Shown: positions 34,854 through 43,366, numbered from the stretch's first letter. The stretch is DNA of 49,571 bases from Candidatus Sulfopaludibacter sp. SbA3 (GCA_945893365.1 CAMDED010000044.1:1-49571); one strand, 5' to 3'. Numbers and translations: made by a program. The notes: a model not told the origin generated them from the letters alone.

Positions 34854-34993
34854 TAAGCCGATCGATTTGCCTTAGCCGCTACGAACGTCTCAGACGCGAA
34901 TCGGAATATATTGCAGGCAGGCAGATTCGAATCCACGAAGCGTGGGCCAAAGACGAGGATCCCCTTTTTCGGACCACGTGGAAGCCGCATTAG
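34850..34993 (+). CDS. possible 47-residue ORF coupled to the HEPN gene
   Basis: An ATG that overlaps the HEPN stop (ATGA) opens a 47-codon frame ending at a TAG at 34991-34993. The predicted peptide is basic and helical (RYERLRRESEYIAGRQIR) and ends FRTTWKPH. The only support is the ATGA overlap and position; no family is recognised, and chance cannot be excluded at this length. Confidence 0.25.
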   Translation: MISRSICLSRYERLRRESEYIAGRQIRIHEAWAKDEDPLFRTTWKPH

Positions 34994-35089
34994 AAAGGGA
35001 CCTCTTCCTCAGTTGGTTTTTGCCCCAACTCGCGGGTAAAGGGCATACGTGAGGCCCTTCCAAAGGATCTGAGTGAGAGGAGATTTGCG

Positions 35090-36103
35090 CTACTCCTTCC
35101 GGCGTATCACAACGACAGTTTGATCATCCGATGCGGGTGTGCCCTGGGCGAAAGCCTCCACGTCACCCAGAAGTCGATCTGCCAATTCGGCTGAAGACCA
35201 ACTCGAAGATTGCGCCACGAGTTCCAGAAGGCGCTGCTCGCCGTAAATCTCGGAAGTGCTTCCCTCCTGATCAGTGACGCCGTCCGAGAGTAGAACGACG
35301 GTCTCGCCATGCTGGATTTCGATGCTCTCCAATTCATATTCCTTGCCGTGGTACATCCCAAGAGGGAATCCCTCCATTTTCAAGAAGGCGGCCTCCCCAC
35401 CGCGCAAAAGGACCGGAGAAACAGCTCCGGCACATGAGAATCTCATGCGTCGCTCCTTCTTGTCCCAAAGCGCGGCGATCAGCGTCACGTACCGGCTGAC
35501 AACTCCAGTTTCAGAAAGGAGATCGTTGAGAGCCGTCATCAACTCCGGCAACGGCATATCCCGGCGCGCCTTGGCCCGGAGGCAACCGAGCAACAACGCG
35601 GAGTAAAGTGCTGCTGCCGCCCCCTTTCCACTCGCATCTCCCAGGACGAGAAGGGTGGAATCGTCGCTCCAATCGACCAGATCTACCAGATCGCCAGTGA
35701 TCACCCGAGCCGCGCGGAATCGCACGGCGATATCCAAGCCAGAGATCAAAGGCGGATCCACACGCAGAAGTTGTGCTTGCAGAATCGCCGCTGAATCCAA
35801 ATCGGCTCGGATCGCCTGCAGATAGATTAGCCGCGCGGCCAGCGTCGAATGCAGAGTTTCCACGAGCGCGTCTTCCACTTGGGATGCTTCTCGCGCCGGC
35901 CCAGTTGTCAACTTCGCGGCAGCGTCGCCAATCGATCTGACGGAAAGACTCTCGGCCTCATCGCCGACGATCCCTTGGCGAAGAAACCAATCGCGAAATG
36001 CGGGTCCGAACAAGCGGGCGAACTCCTTAAACGTCTCCGGCTCCCGCGCTTGCATCCGGTTCGCCAGCGTTTCCAGGTAATCGGAGAACCGCTCAGCGCT
36101 CAT
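35090..36103 (-). CDS. SpoIIE-type phosphatase with N-terminal sigma-region-2-like domain
   Basis: A 337-residue protein from the ATG at 36103, which follows GGGGAG by six bases; the frame is open upstream to a TTG at 36298, but that part looks like leader. Residues about 118-337 are a PP2C/SpoIIE phosphatase of the RsbU type: RVITGDLVDLV, VLGDASGKGAAAAL (metal Asp156), VVLLSDGVTDQEG and SDDQTVVVIRR. Such enzymes dephosphorylate anti-sigma antagonists. Residues 1-60 are exceptional: they align without gaps, start to start, with residues 1-60 of the divergent ECF sigma factor (25 identities by my count, including RM-ARE, EFAR-F and AE-L...IGD). This suggests sigma mimicry fused to a phosphatase. 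Confidence 0.88.
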   Translation of the reverse strand: MSAERFSDYLETLANRMQAREPETFKEFARLFGPAFRDWFLRQGIVGDEAESLSVRSIGDAAAKLTTGPAREASQVEDALVETLHSTLAARLIYLQAIRADLDSAAILQAQLLRVDPPLISGLDIAVRFRAARVITGDLVDLVDWSDDSTLLVLGDASGKGAAAALYSALLLGCLRAKARRDMPLPELMTALNDLLSETGVVSRYVTLIAALWDKKERRMRFSCAGAVSPVLLRGGEAAFLKMEGFPLGMYHGKEYELESIEIQHGETVVLLSDGVTDQEGSTSEIYGEQRLLELVAQSSSWSSAELADRLLGDVEAFAQGTPASDDQTVVVIRRKE

Positions 36104-36299
36104 GACGTTCTCCCCGAGCCACAGGTCATTCTCCAGGGGCGCCTCCATCGTTCGATCAGCTGTAGAATGGACCAAAACCTCGACCGGAACGGTTGGGACA
36201 TTTTGAGCGATCTGTAGTGACACGGGAGGTGGCGAACCTCCGGTCGGCCCCCAACCGCCGAAAATCGGGATCTGCGCATGATGGCCCCCTTTTGCCAAG

Positions 36300-36380
36300 G
36301 TAACGCACGCACGTTACACTAGTGCCGCTCGGCCAATCGTGAATGGCCGATCATCAATCGATGTAACCTGGCTACGTTAC
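36300..36380. promoter_or_regulatory. symmetric triple-palindrome control region
   Basis: Between the phosphatase and the sigma gene lie two 18-bp palindromes of the form GTAAC-N8-GTTAC, at 36300-36317 (GTAACGCACGCACGTTAC) and 36363-36380. A third palindrome, CGGCCA-N8-TGGCCG (36330-36349), is placed exactly midway; the centres are about 31 bases apart, near three helical turns. GTAAC resembles -35 elements of some ECF sigma factors, so these could be divergent ECF promoters, operators of a dimeric regulator, or both. Confidence 0.7.
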
Positions 36381-36403
36381 TACCATAGTGGAAGGAGTCG
36401 CGG

Positions 36404-37036
36404 TTGGACACGGAACGCGAAACGCCGGATATCGAAAGTTTGCCGGAGCGGATGCTGGCCCGCGAGGAAAGCGCGTATCGGGAGTTCGCTCGGACTTTTC
36501 ACCAGCAGTTCTATCGCTTCTTCCGGATCCGGGGGATCCCGGATTTTGCGGCCGAAGATCTTGCGGCCAACCTAATCGGCGACATCCCCCGCAAAGCGTG
36601 CAAGTACAGGAAATATGCTGGCTCCAGTTTTAAGAGTTGGGTATGGGTAATCGCCCGGAATGCGGCAGCCAGTTGGTGGCGCGTAAATAAGAAAGCCAAT
36701 ACCGTGGAGATGCCGAGGGATTTGATGGCGCACTCGGAAGAGGATCCGGCGGCCTCCGAAATGGACCAGGTGGATGTTCCCGAGTCGATTGCGGCGCTGC
36801 ATGAAGCGCTGGCGCAACTTGGGGAGACCGACCGCCAGATTCTGGAATTGCGCGACCTCGGCGGGGCGAGAAGCTTCGCCGAGATCGCCAAACTTTTGAA
36901 TATCAATGTAAACGCGGCAAAGACCCGGCGGACTCGAGCCCGGAACCATCTCAAGGAAATTCTCGCGCGGGACCCGCGCATCCGGGACGGATTCGAAAAT
37001 AGCCGGGACGAATCGCGTACGAAGGAGATCGCATGA
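36404..37036 (+). CDS. ECF-type RNA polymerase sigma factor
   Basis: A 210-residue sigma factor starting at a TTG (36404) six bases after a perfect AAGGAG. Region 2 covers about residues 15-95 (YREFARTFHQQFYRFFRIRG, then SSFKSWVWVIARNAAASWWR), and region 4 with its helix-turn-helix about 130-195 (LAQLGETDRQILELRDLGG, FAEIAKLLNINVNAAKTRR). It should direct RNA polymerase to the operon it heads and perhaps to the divergent phosphatase gene, because GTAAC-type repeats stand in both orientations upstream. Its stop overlaps the next start (ATGA). The first 60 residues are shared with the divergent phosphatase. Confidence 0.93.
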   Translation: MDTERETPDIESLPERMLAREESAYREFARTFHQQFYRFFRIRGIPDFAAEDLAANLIGDIPRKACKYRKYAGSSFKSWVWVIARNAAASWWRVNKKANTVEMPRDLMAHSEEDPAASEMDQVDVPESIAALHEALAQLGETDRQILELRDLGGARSFAEIAKLLNINVNAAKTRRTRARNHLKEILARDPRIRDGFENSRDESRTKEIA

Positions 37037-37548
37037 ACGGCAATCATGATTGGATGACGGAAGTAATGGACAGTGCCAAGGTGTCGCCGGATTTTCGCGA
37101 ACGATGCGAAAGGGCGGCCTTGCTGGCACTCGACATCGCCAGGCTGCGGGACGAGCGGGAACGGGTCGGATTCGTAGCCCTCCCGTTTCGGGCATATCTC
37201 GAAGGACTTGGAAAAATCGCGGGGGTGTCGTTGGCGCCGCTGCTAACTTGGTTTGGCATTGAGGACCTGTCTGCGACGGCTACGCCGGGATCTCTCGCTC
37301 GTCTCGCGCGCGAGCTCGGCCTGAGCGCCCGCGAGGCGGTGGTTCTACTGCGCGTGACCACATCCGAGCGGTTGGGCGGCGCTCCGATTCTCCTGCTGGC
37401 GGCTCGCCGGCGCGGTGGCGGGCCGCCAGCGAATGCGCTTGACGAATGCGACCGCGCCTTGCGGCAAGTGGAATCCGAATATCCACCTGATGTCCAGGCC
37501 GGGATCCGGCACTTGGAATCCGAGGTGGGCCAGGAATATGAGCGCTGA
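37033..37548 (+). CDS. small soluble protein after the sigma gene, candidate anti-sigma
   Basis: A 171-residue protein whose ATG overlaps the sigma stop codon (ATGA). The place immediately behind an ECF gene is the usual position of an anti-sigma factor, but it has no transmembrane helix and no zinc anti-sigma HxxxCxxC motif, so it would be an atypical cytoplasmic one. Visible are an N-terminal helix with SPDFRERCERAALLAL, a hydrophobic middle (VSLAPLLTWFGIEDL) and a region LARLARELGLSAREAVVLLR that could be a helix-turn-helix-like hairpin. No known family is recognised. The 3' end overlaps the next gene by 11 bases. Confidence 0.75.
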   Translation: MNGNHDWMTEVMDSAKVSPDFRERCERAALLALDIARLRDERERVGFVALPFRAYLEGLGKIAGVSLAPLLTWFGIEDLSATATPGSLARLARELGLSAREAVVLLRVTTSERLGGAPILLLAARRRGGGPPANALDECDRALRQVESEYPPDVQAGIRHLESEVGQEYER

Positions 37549-39043
37549 CGCGAGTGGCATTTCAAGCATGGTGTCGAGGCTAGCCTTGGGTTGGCGGGAA
37601 GGTCATCCCGAGCCGGCACATGAGTTGATTCATTACTGGAAAGAGAAGCTGGGGGCCACGGTAGAAATCAAGGATATTGATGATAACTTGGTCCGCTTCC
37701 AAATGGATTTGGGCGCAATCCGACTTCTGGGAATGGAGGACGTGTACTGCCTGCTAGTGGGAGGCGCCGGATCGGCAGCGGCGCAAGCGGCGCGGGATTT
37801 CTGGGCAAAAGTAAGCGATGCCGGCCGCATGGTTATGATCCTCGCCGGGTCCGATACTCTCTGTCGGCAGATCGCGTCCTCTATCCCTCGCGGTCTCTGT
37901 TTGATTCTATCGTCGCAAGATCTGGAACGTATTCTGAAAGACTCGGACCCGCGTCTGCAGCTCAAGAAATGCCTTTGGGAGCAAATCCCAAAGAGTCTTT
38001 TGGTGCCATTCGACCTCGAGCATCCGGCGTCCGGGAACATGTTTGTCGGAAGGCAGGACGAGTTAGGGGAGTTGCATGGATCTTCAAGCTTGGCGATCGC
38101 GGGGCCCGGTCGGATTGGTAAGACGTCGCTTCTTCACGAGTACCGCCGACAACTGGTTCGCGGCCGCAATCCGCTGGCCTCGGTTACGTTTTTTGTGGAT
38201 TTCTACTACTGCCAGGACAAGACTCCGGACGGCGTGGCGCGTTTTGTCGCGATGAAGATGAATGGGACACGGCGTAGTGCGGATCTATTTGCAGGTGACC
38301 TCGATCACTTTCTTCGTTCCGAAAGAGTACGGCTTGGCAGGATTCCGCACCTTCTGTTGGATGAGGTGGACGGAGTGCTCGGAACTGCGGAAGCCGCGTT
38401 CAATACGTTAGGTAAAGCCGCGCGAGAGGGTCTGTGCCGGCTCATCCTCAGCGGGAAGGGGGTCTTGTTTACGGCTCTGAACACCGACAGATCGACCTTT
38501 GGCCATCGGCTGGACCTGATTCGCCCCGAGCCTCTCACCCAGTTGGCTGTTCGCGAACTGGCGCTGGGGCCACTGCGGGACCTTGGTTTCCAACTAATCG
38601 AGCCCGAGCGAATAGCTGCCGAGATCCACAATTTGACCGGTGGACTTCCTCAGCATGTGCAGTTCTGTGGCAAGCGGCTGACGAAGCTCGCCTTACAGCA
38701 ACCGGGTTTGGCCATATCCGCTTGCGTGGTTGAAGATCTTCGCAACGATCCCGCAACCTGGCAGCACCTCACTGGCCCGCTGAAAGATCTCGACGCCGGC
38801 ACCCGCAAGCTGGCCATTCATCTTCTTAAACAGCAGAGTGCGGCCTTCTCGGCGTCGGCACTGCAGTCTGCCTGTGTTCAATCCGGGCTCAATGGCATAA
38901 CGCTTGAGCGCGCTACGGAGATTGGAGATACGCTCGTGATTCTGAACTTTCTGTCCTGGGAGAGGGGCCGTTACCGGGTGGCGAATCGAGTGTTGCGCGA
39001 ACATCTTGATGAGAAGCTTCTGGCTGAAGGAGGTGCGAGGTGA
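37538..39043 (+). CDS. STAND/AAA-type ATPase
   Basis: A 501-residue protein starting inside the end of the previous gene. Residues 60-160 form a Rossmann-like sensor region (VYCLLVGGAGSAAAQAARDF, RMVMILAGSD, LCLILSSQDLE). After the FVGRQDEL linker comes an NTPase with Walker A GPGRIGKTS at 189-197 and Walker B HLLLDEVD near 271-278, and then a winged-helix-like C-terminal region (LDAGTRKLAIHLLKQQ). This is the layout of STAND-type NTPases, which act as ligand-triggered switches in signalling and conflict systems. The stop overlaps the next start (GTGA), so the ATPase and the hybrid kinase are made in step. Confidence 0.88.
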   Translation: MSADASGISSMVSRLALGWREGHPEPAHELIHYWKEKLGATVEIKDIDDNLVRFQMDLGAIRLLGMEDVYCLLVGGAGSAAAQAARDFWAKVSDAGRMVMILAGSDTLCRQIASSIPRGLCLILSSQDLERILKDSDPRLQLKKCLWEQIPKSLLVPFDLEHPASGNMFVGRQDELGELHGSSSLAIAGPGRIGKTSLLHEYRRQLVRGRNPLASVTFFVDFYYCQDKTPDGVARFVAMKMNGTRRSADLFAGDLDHFLRSERVRLGRIPHLLLDEVDGVLGTAEAAFNTLGKAAREGLCRLILSGKGVLFTALNTDRSTFGHRLDLIRPEPLTQLAVRELALGPLRDLGFQLIEPERIAAEIHNLTGGLPQHVQFCGKRLTKLALQQPGLAISACVVEDLRNDPATWQHLTGPLKDLDAGTRKLAIHLLKQQSAAFSASALQSACVQSGLNGITLERATEIGDTLVILNFLSWERGRYRVANRVLREHLDEKLLAEGGAR

Positions 39044-42000
39044 GCGGAATATTCGAGTACTCCCGCGTCGATGAGGCGCTGATTCGGAATATCGCCGTGA
39101 ATGTCCAACGCGGCGAAAACTCAGTCTTGCTGGGTCCACCGTGCGGCGGCAAGAGGTTCGCGATGCGAGTCTTGGCTGACAGACTCAAGCAGAACAACAC
39201 CTTCCCGATGATCGATATCGAGTTCTCTCGAGACCGGCTATTTCTTACCATGTCCGACGTGGAGAACGAGGTTCGAGAGTCATTGCGGAGGGAACTGGGA
39301 GGCGAAGTTGGCGCGGCGAATGGCGGGCTCTACGATCTGGTTGAGGCGGCTTGTAGCGAGACTGGCAAGAAGGTCGTATTGCTTACCCGAAATGTGGACG
39401 CCGTCTCCCACGGGCTGGCAAGACAGTATCTGGAACAGATCCGGACGCTGGTGCAGGAACGCAAGATCGTGGTTGTCATGAGCGGCGACTTCGATCTTAG
39501 GGAACTCGTGCACGGGCCTAATTCCGAGTTCGAGTGCCAAAATCAGTACGTTCTGCAGGGTCTGGCGGAGCGAGAGTTCGCATGTCAGGCCACGCGCTAC
39601 ACAAAAGCCCTTGGAATCCAGTTTCAGAATCCGGCGGCTCTGGAAACGCTTTGGAAACTCACCGGAGGCAATACCTCCGTCATGCGGCTGGCGCTTTGGG
39701 CGGTCGTGGAATCGCGAGTGCGGACCGGCAGGTCCGCTGCCGAGCCCCTTGATTCGAATGGATTGGAACAAGTACTGGAGGATTCCTCGACTCTTTCAGA
39801 GAACCGCGCGTTAATACTGGGAGGCGCCATTCGCTTGATCCCACTGCAGCCCTCCTGTTGGTCCAACCTCGAAAAACTCATCAACGACGACCCTGTCGAA
39901 CTTAAGGAGCCTCTAGGCCCTCCCGGCGCGCTTACCCTGTCCGGTATCACGCAGCGGGAAGGAAATCGCCTCTTCTTTGCTTCACCTTTGGTTGCGCGCG
40001 TCGTCCGTGGTTACTTTGTGCCGCGCAGGTTGGCGGATCTTCATGCGACTGGGGGAGACTGGGCTGAAGCGTTCCGCCGTTATCGCCTTCTCGATGCGGG
40101 TTCGGTCGCGCGGCCAATCGATTTGGAAGATCGGACGGAAGCAGACGTTGTGGTAAACGCTTTGTGCGCGGCAATGAATGCCGAAACCGGAAAGGGTTTC
40201 GATCACTTAAAGACGCTGCTGACCCAAGGCTGCAAACTGATACTGGGATTTCCGGAGGTTCTGTTCTGGAGTCAGGAAGGCGGCTGGTATGTTGTGGATG
40301 GCGCCGGACCAAGCGAATCCGGCATCGAGGTTGCGAACGGCGTGGCCAGTGCATCGGATTGGCAGGGAAGAGGACTTCTGGTGAGTGATGATCCGTGGAG
40401 CCGGTTTGCGGTAGCCATGGCATTGCCATCCGTCCGCCATGACCGGACCGCAGGCGTCGTGGTCGGCGACTTCGAAAAGAAGAGTTCCATTTCAAAGGAG
40501 AGAGCAAAACTCGTCAAGAAACTTCTTACGCAGTTCCTGGCCGCGTTCGAGCACGCTATCGAAGGGGAGCGAAGCCGCATCCGTCTGCGGGTCCGAACGC
40601 AGCATAACGAAATCATCGGTTCCATTCTTGCCGCTCTGGGAAGTTCCGTTCGGGATGTAAGGGACGTTCTTTCCCGAGCGGCTAGTGGTCTGCGCAACCT
40701 TGGTTACCGAAGAGTGCTTATTTGCCTGGTCGACCCCAAGGGAGAACGCGTTGAAGGAGAGGTGGACCAGTCTGATGACACCTCGGTAGATCTGACGAAG
40801 ATGACTTCGTATGCGCTCAACGAGCCGGAGAAGGACATACAGCCCTACGTCGTTCACACCCGTGTGCCGCGAGTGGTAAAGGACGCCAAGCTGGATCCGC
40901 TGGTCAACCAGGAAGTGGTTAAGGCCGCACATCTCAGAGCATTTGTCGTCGCGCCAATTCTGGATCTACGCGGAAATGCGATCGGAACGATTCATATCGA
41001 ACGCTCCGACATGGCTGTCCCTTCCCCGGAGGAAGTCGACGATCTGTTAGCCTTCGGACGTCAACTCGCCGTGACGATCGAACAAAGCGAGCGGGTCAAT
41101 CTGTTGCAGTCCACATTGGACGGCATGATCGACCCTGTCATTGTCGTAGATGCTCTCCAGCGGTTGCGTTATGCCAACCGGCCGGCATCGGACTTGCTCC
41201 CAGTGCAGCCCGGCTGGCTGGAGAGGGGTGCGGCGCCGGCGCTTAGTGGTGAGAGAACGGAGGGCGTCGCCAAGGCGCTGAGAGAAGCCTTCGAAGGGCG
41301 CCACATCAATCATCTTCATGGCATCGGATCGCAGCCGGATTATCGGGGAGAGGCGTTCTCGGATAAGATCGCGGATTGGCGTGGCCGCACGGCCGGAGCC
41401 TTCGTCCACATTCAGAATCAAAACGATATCTATCAGATGTTCGCGGCGCTGGAATTGATCGCCGGCGCTAAGGACCAGTCCGATGCCATGGACGCGATGC
41501 TCAATGCCACCGAATTGCTGGGGCACGCCTGGGGACGGCTGTATCTCACGGATCCGAATAATCCCAACATTTTGGTGGGCAAGCGCTGTTTCGGATTCAA
41601 GGACTCCGTCAAGAAGGAGAAATTCTTGCGGGGCATGATCCTCTCGAGCGTCCGCAGTTCCAATTCAGATTCGTGGAAGAGCATTGAGGATGGCGAGCCA
41701 GTCGTGTTTCGCCAAGCCAGAGAGGGCGAGGACACGGGGATGGAACACACGCCTCTGGGGCTACCCGTCTTGGTGACGGACCACGCCTGTGAGCAACCAC
41801 TCGAAAAAGAACCCGGCGAGTATTGGTTGGACTTTCCCCTGTTAATGCAAGGCCCTATTCAAGGGAAAATCACGCTCCAGTGCGATGAGCGTTTGCACCC
41901 GGAGAGCTTTGATCTTCTTCGTGTGCTCTCCAGCCTTTCGGCCCGGCTGCTCGACGCAATCCGGGAACGGGACCTCGCCTTCACCGAGAAAGAGCGTTGG

Positions 42001-42717
42001 ATTCAAGAAGCTGCTGACAAGTCCATATCGATTGTCTCGCACAATATTGCGACGCGTTTTGCTGGACTGGCGGTCCTACTGGTACGCTATCAACTCCGCG
42101 AAAAGGATCTGCCTGCGCTTGAGAGCTTAAATCAGGAATTTAAGGCTGCATACGTATCCATCCTGGACGAATTGAATCACATAAAAGACATGCTTAGGGG
42201 GATGGTGCTTCATCCCCAGCGCCTGGACTTGAAGAAATGGTTGGCTGATTTCCTGCAGCAGAAAATGTCACACGGTTCCAGCTTCTATTGTGTAACTGAC
42301 GAACTCCACGCGGATGTAGACCCTCTGCTGATGAGTGGCGCTCTCTCGGAGATGATCCAGAACTCGGCGGACGCGGCCAGCACGCCGGAGGCGCTCCAGG
42401 TGTCCTTGACTGTTGAGTCGTTCCTCTTCGAAGACACGGAGTATATACGCATCCTCTATTTGGACAGGGGACCGGGCATCCCCCAGGAGTTGAAGGCCAA
42501 GATCTTCGACGATTTCTTCACTCGGCGCGTCGGGAAACCTGCTGGCGTCGGAGTCGGCTTGACATACGTAAAGCGGGCCGTTCTGACGCACGGTGGCACT
42601 ATACGTGAGGATGGAACATCCGGACAGGGTGCCCGGTTCGTAATTGAGTTTCCCCGATGGGTGGTTGGTTCCACGGATAAGGAGGAAGGCAATGCCTTTG
42701 CGAATACTGATCGTTGA
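39040..42717 (+). CDS. hybrid protein: degenerate ATPase module, GAF/PAS sensors, histidine kinase
   Basis: A 1225-residue soluble protein from a GTG overlapping the preceding stop. Residues 1-330 resemble a STAND/AAA ATPase, but Walker A reads GPPCGGKR (32-39; Arg instead of Ser/Thr) and the Walker B strand VVLLTRNVD lacks the DE pair, so ATP hydrolysis there is doubtful. GAF-like domains lie at about 400-505, 525-685 and 805-970, with a PAS-like segment (PVIVVDALQRLRYANRPASD) between. The kinase follows: putative phospho-acceptor His1001 (SIVSHNIATRF), N box (MIQNSADAA), G1 (LDRGPGIP) and G2 (GVGVGLTYVKRAV). The partner is probably the response regulator encoded immediately downstream. Confidence 0.9.
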   Translation: MSGIFEYSRVDEALIRNIAVNVQRGENSVLLGPPCGGKRFAMRVLADRLKQNNTFPMIDIEFSRDRLFLTMSDVENEVRESLRRELGGEVGAANGGLYDLVEAACSETGKKVVLLTRNVDAVSHGLARQYLEQIRTLVQERKIVVVMSGDFDLRELVHGPNSEFECQNQYVLQGLAEREFACQATRYTKALGIQFQNPAALETLWKLTGGNTSVMRLALWAVVESRVRTGRSAAEPLDSNGLEQVLEDSSTLSENRALILGGAIRLIPLQPSCWSNLEKLINDDPVELKEPLGPPGALTLSGITQREGNRLFFASPLVARVVRGYFVPRRLADLHATGGDWAEAFRRYRLLDAGSVARPIDLEDRTEADVVVNALCAAMNAETGKGFDHLKTLLTQGCKLILGFPEVLFWSQEGGWYVVDGAGPSESGIEVANGVASASDWQGRGLLVSDDPWSRFAVAMALPSVRHDRTAGVVVGDFEKKSSISKERAKLVKKLLTQFLAAFEHAIEGERSRIRLRVRTQHNEIIGSILAALGSSVRDVRDVLSRAASGLRNLGYRRVLICLVDPKGERVEGEVDQSDDTSVDLTKMTSYALNEPEKDIQPYVVHTRVPRVVKDAKLDPLVNQEVVKAAHLRAFVVAPILDLRGNAIGTIHIERSDMAVPSPEEVDDLLAFGRQLAVTIEQSERVNLLQSTLDGMIDPVIVVDALQRLRYANRPASDLLPVQPGWLERGAAPALSGERTEGVAKALREAFEGRHINHLHGIGSQPDYRGEAFSDKIADWRGRTAGAFVHIQNQNDIYQMFAALELIAGAKDQSDAMDAMLNATELLGHAWGRLYLTDPNNPNILVGKRCFGFKDSVKKEKFLRGMILSSVRSSNSDSWKSIEDGEPVVFRQAREGEDTGMEHTPLGLPVLVTDHACEQPLEKEPGEYWLDFPLLMQGPIQGKITLQCDERLHPESFDLLRVLSSLSARLLDAIRERDLAFTEKERWIQEAADKSISIVSHNIATRFAGLAVLLVRYQLREKDLPALESLNQEFKAAYVSILDELNHIKDMLRGMVLHPQRLDLKKWLADFLQQKMSHGSSFYCVTDELHADVDPLLMSGALSEMIQNSADAASTPEALQVSLTVESFLFEDTEYIRILYLDRGPGIPQELKAKIFDDFFTRRVGKPAGVGVGLTYVKRAVLTHGGTIREDGTSGQGARFVIEFPRWVVGSTDKEEGNAFANTDR

Positions 42718-43366
42718 AGACATATTTCTGACACGCGATCAGTTGAAGAAATTGATCGCAGAGGAAATTCCTGGTTCTGAGATAGTCGCGGTGGAATCCG
42801 TGGGTGAGGGTCACAGGGAGATCGAAAAGCTTCTCGCACGGGATCTTCAGTTCGATGCCGCTGTCCTGGATCTGAACATACCAAAGGAACATGGCGGACC
42901 GCCAGAGTTCGACGAGTCCCTGTTTACAACGGTCTCCCGCGATATGCCAGAGACGCTCCTCATAGCTGTGTCAGCCCACTCAGACTTCATGCAGGTCCTG
43001 GAAGCCAAGTATCGCCCGCCTTCCGATACGCCGGTCAAGCTGCTTTCCCTATTCATCCATAAGAAAGATGTCGATTGGGCACACCAGCTCATCCGCGCCC
43101 TCAAGTCTCATCTCTACGGTCAGCCCATCCGGCGGGAGTTGCGGGAGCTATTTGGCGCATCCGGACGGCCCAACGCGCCCGTTGCCCGCCGGGGCGGCGC
43201 GGCGCGGCGTGGCGGTCTTACCCATCGGCTGGAGGCGTTGATATCCGACATCCGGAAGCATTGGGAGGACTTGGATAACGGACTCCGTGCCGAAATCCAA
43301 GAATATTTTGACGTCATTCCGGCTGCGTCGGATGAGCCACGCCGAGTAGGTTTGCGGGGGTTCTGA
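42692..43366 (+). CDS. response regulator without DNA-binding output
   Basis: A 224-residue protein; the ATG at 42692 has a strong AAGGAGG and overlaps the kinase gene by 26 bases. The receiver domain has the acidic pair Glu9-Asp10 (LIVEDIF), the phospho-acceptor Asp60 in AAVLDLNIP, the switch Ser in IAVSAHSD, and the conserved Lys in FIHKKDV. After a basic, flexible linker rich in Gly and Arg (about 155-180), the tail is a helical segment (RLEALISDIRKHWEDL) with no helix-turn-helix or enzyme domain. It probably relays the signal by protein contact, for example to the metallopeptidase or the candidate anti-sigma factor. Confidence 0.9.
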   Translation: MPLRILIVEDIFLTRDQLKKLIAEEIPGSEIVAVESVGEGHREIEKLLARDLQFDAAVLDLNIPKEHGGPPEFDESLFTTVSRDMPETLLIAVSAHSDFMQVLEAKYRPPSDTPVKLLSLFIHKKDVDWAHQLIRALKSHLYGQPIRRELRELFGASGRPNAPVARRGGAARRGGLTHRLEALISDIRKHWEDLDNGLRAEIQEYFDVIPAASDEPRRVGLRGF

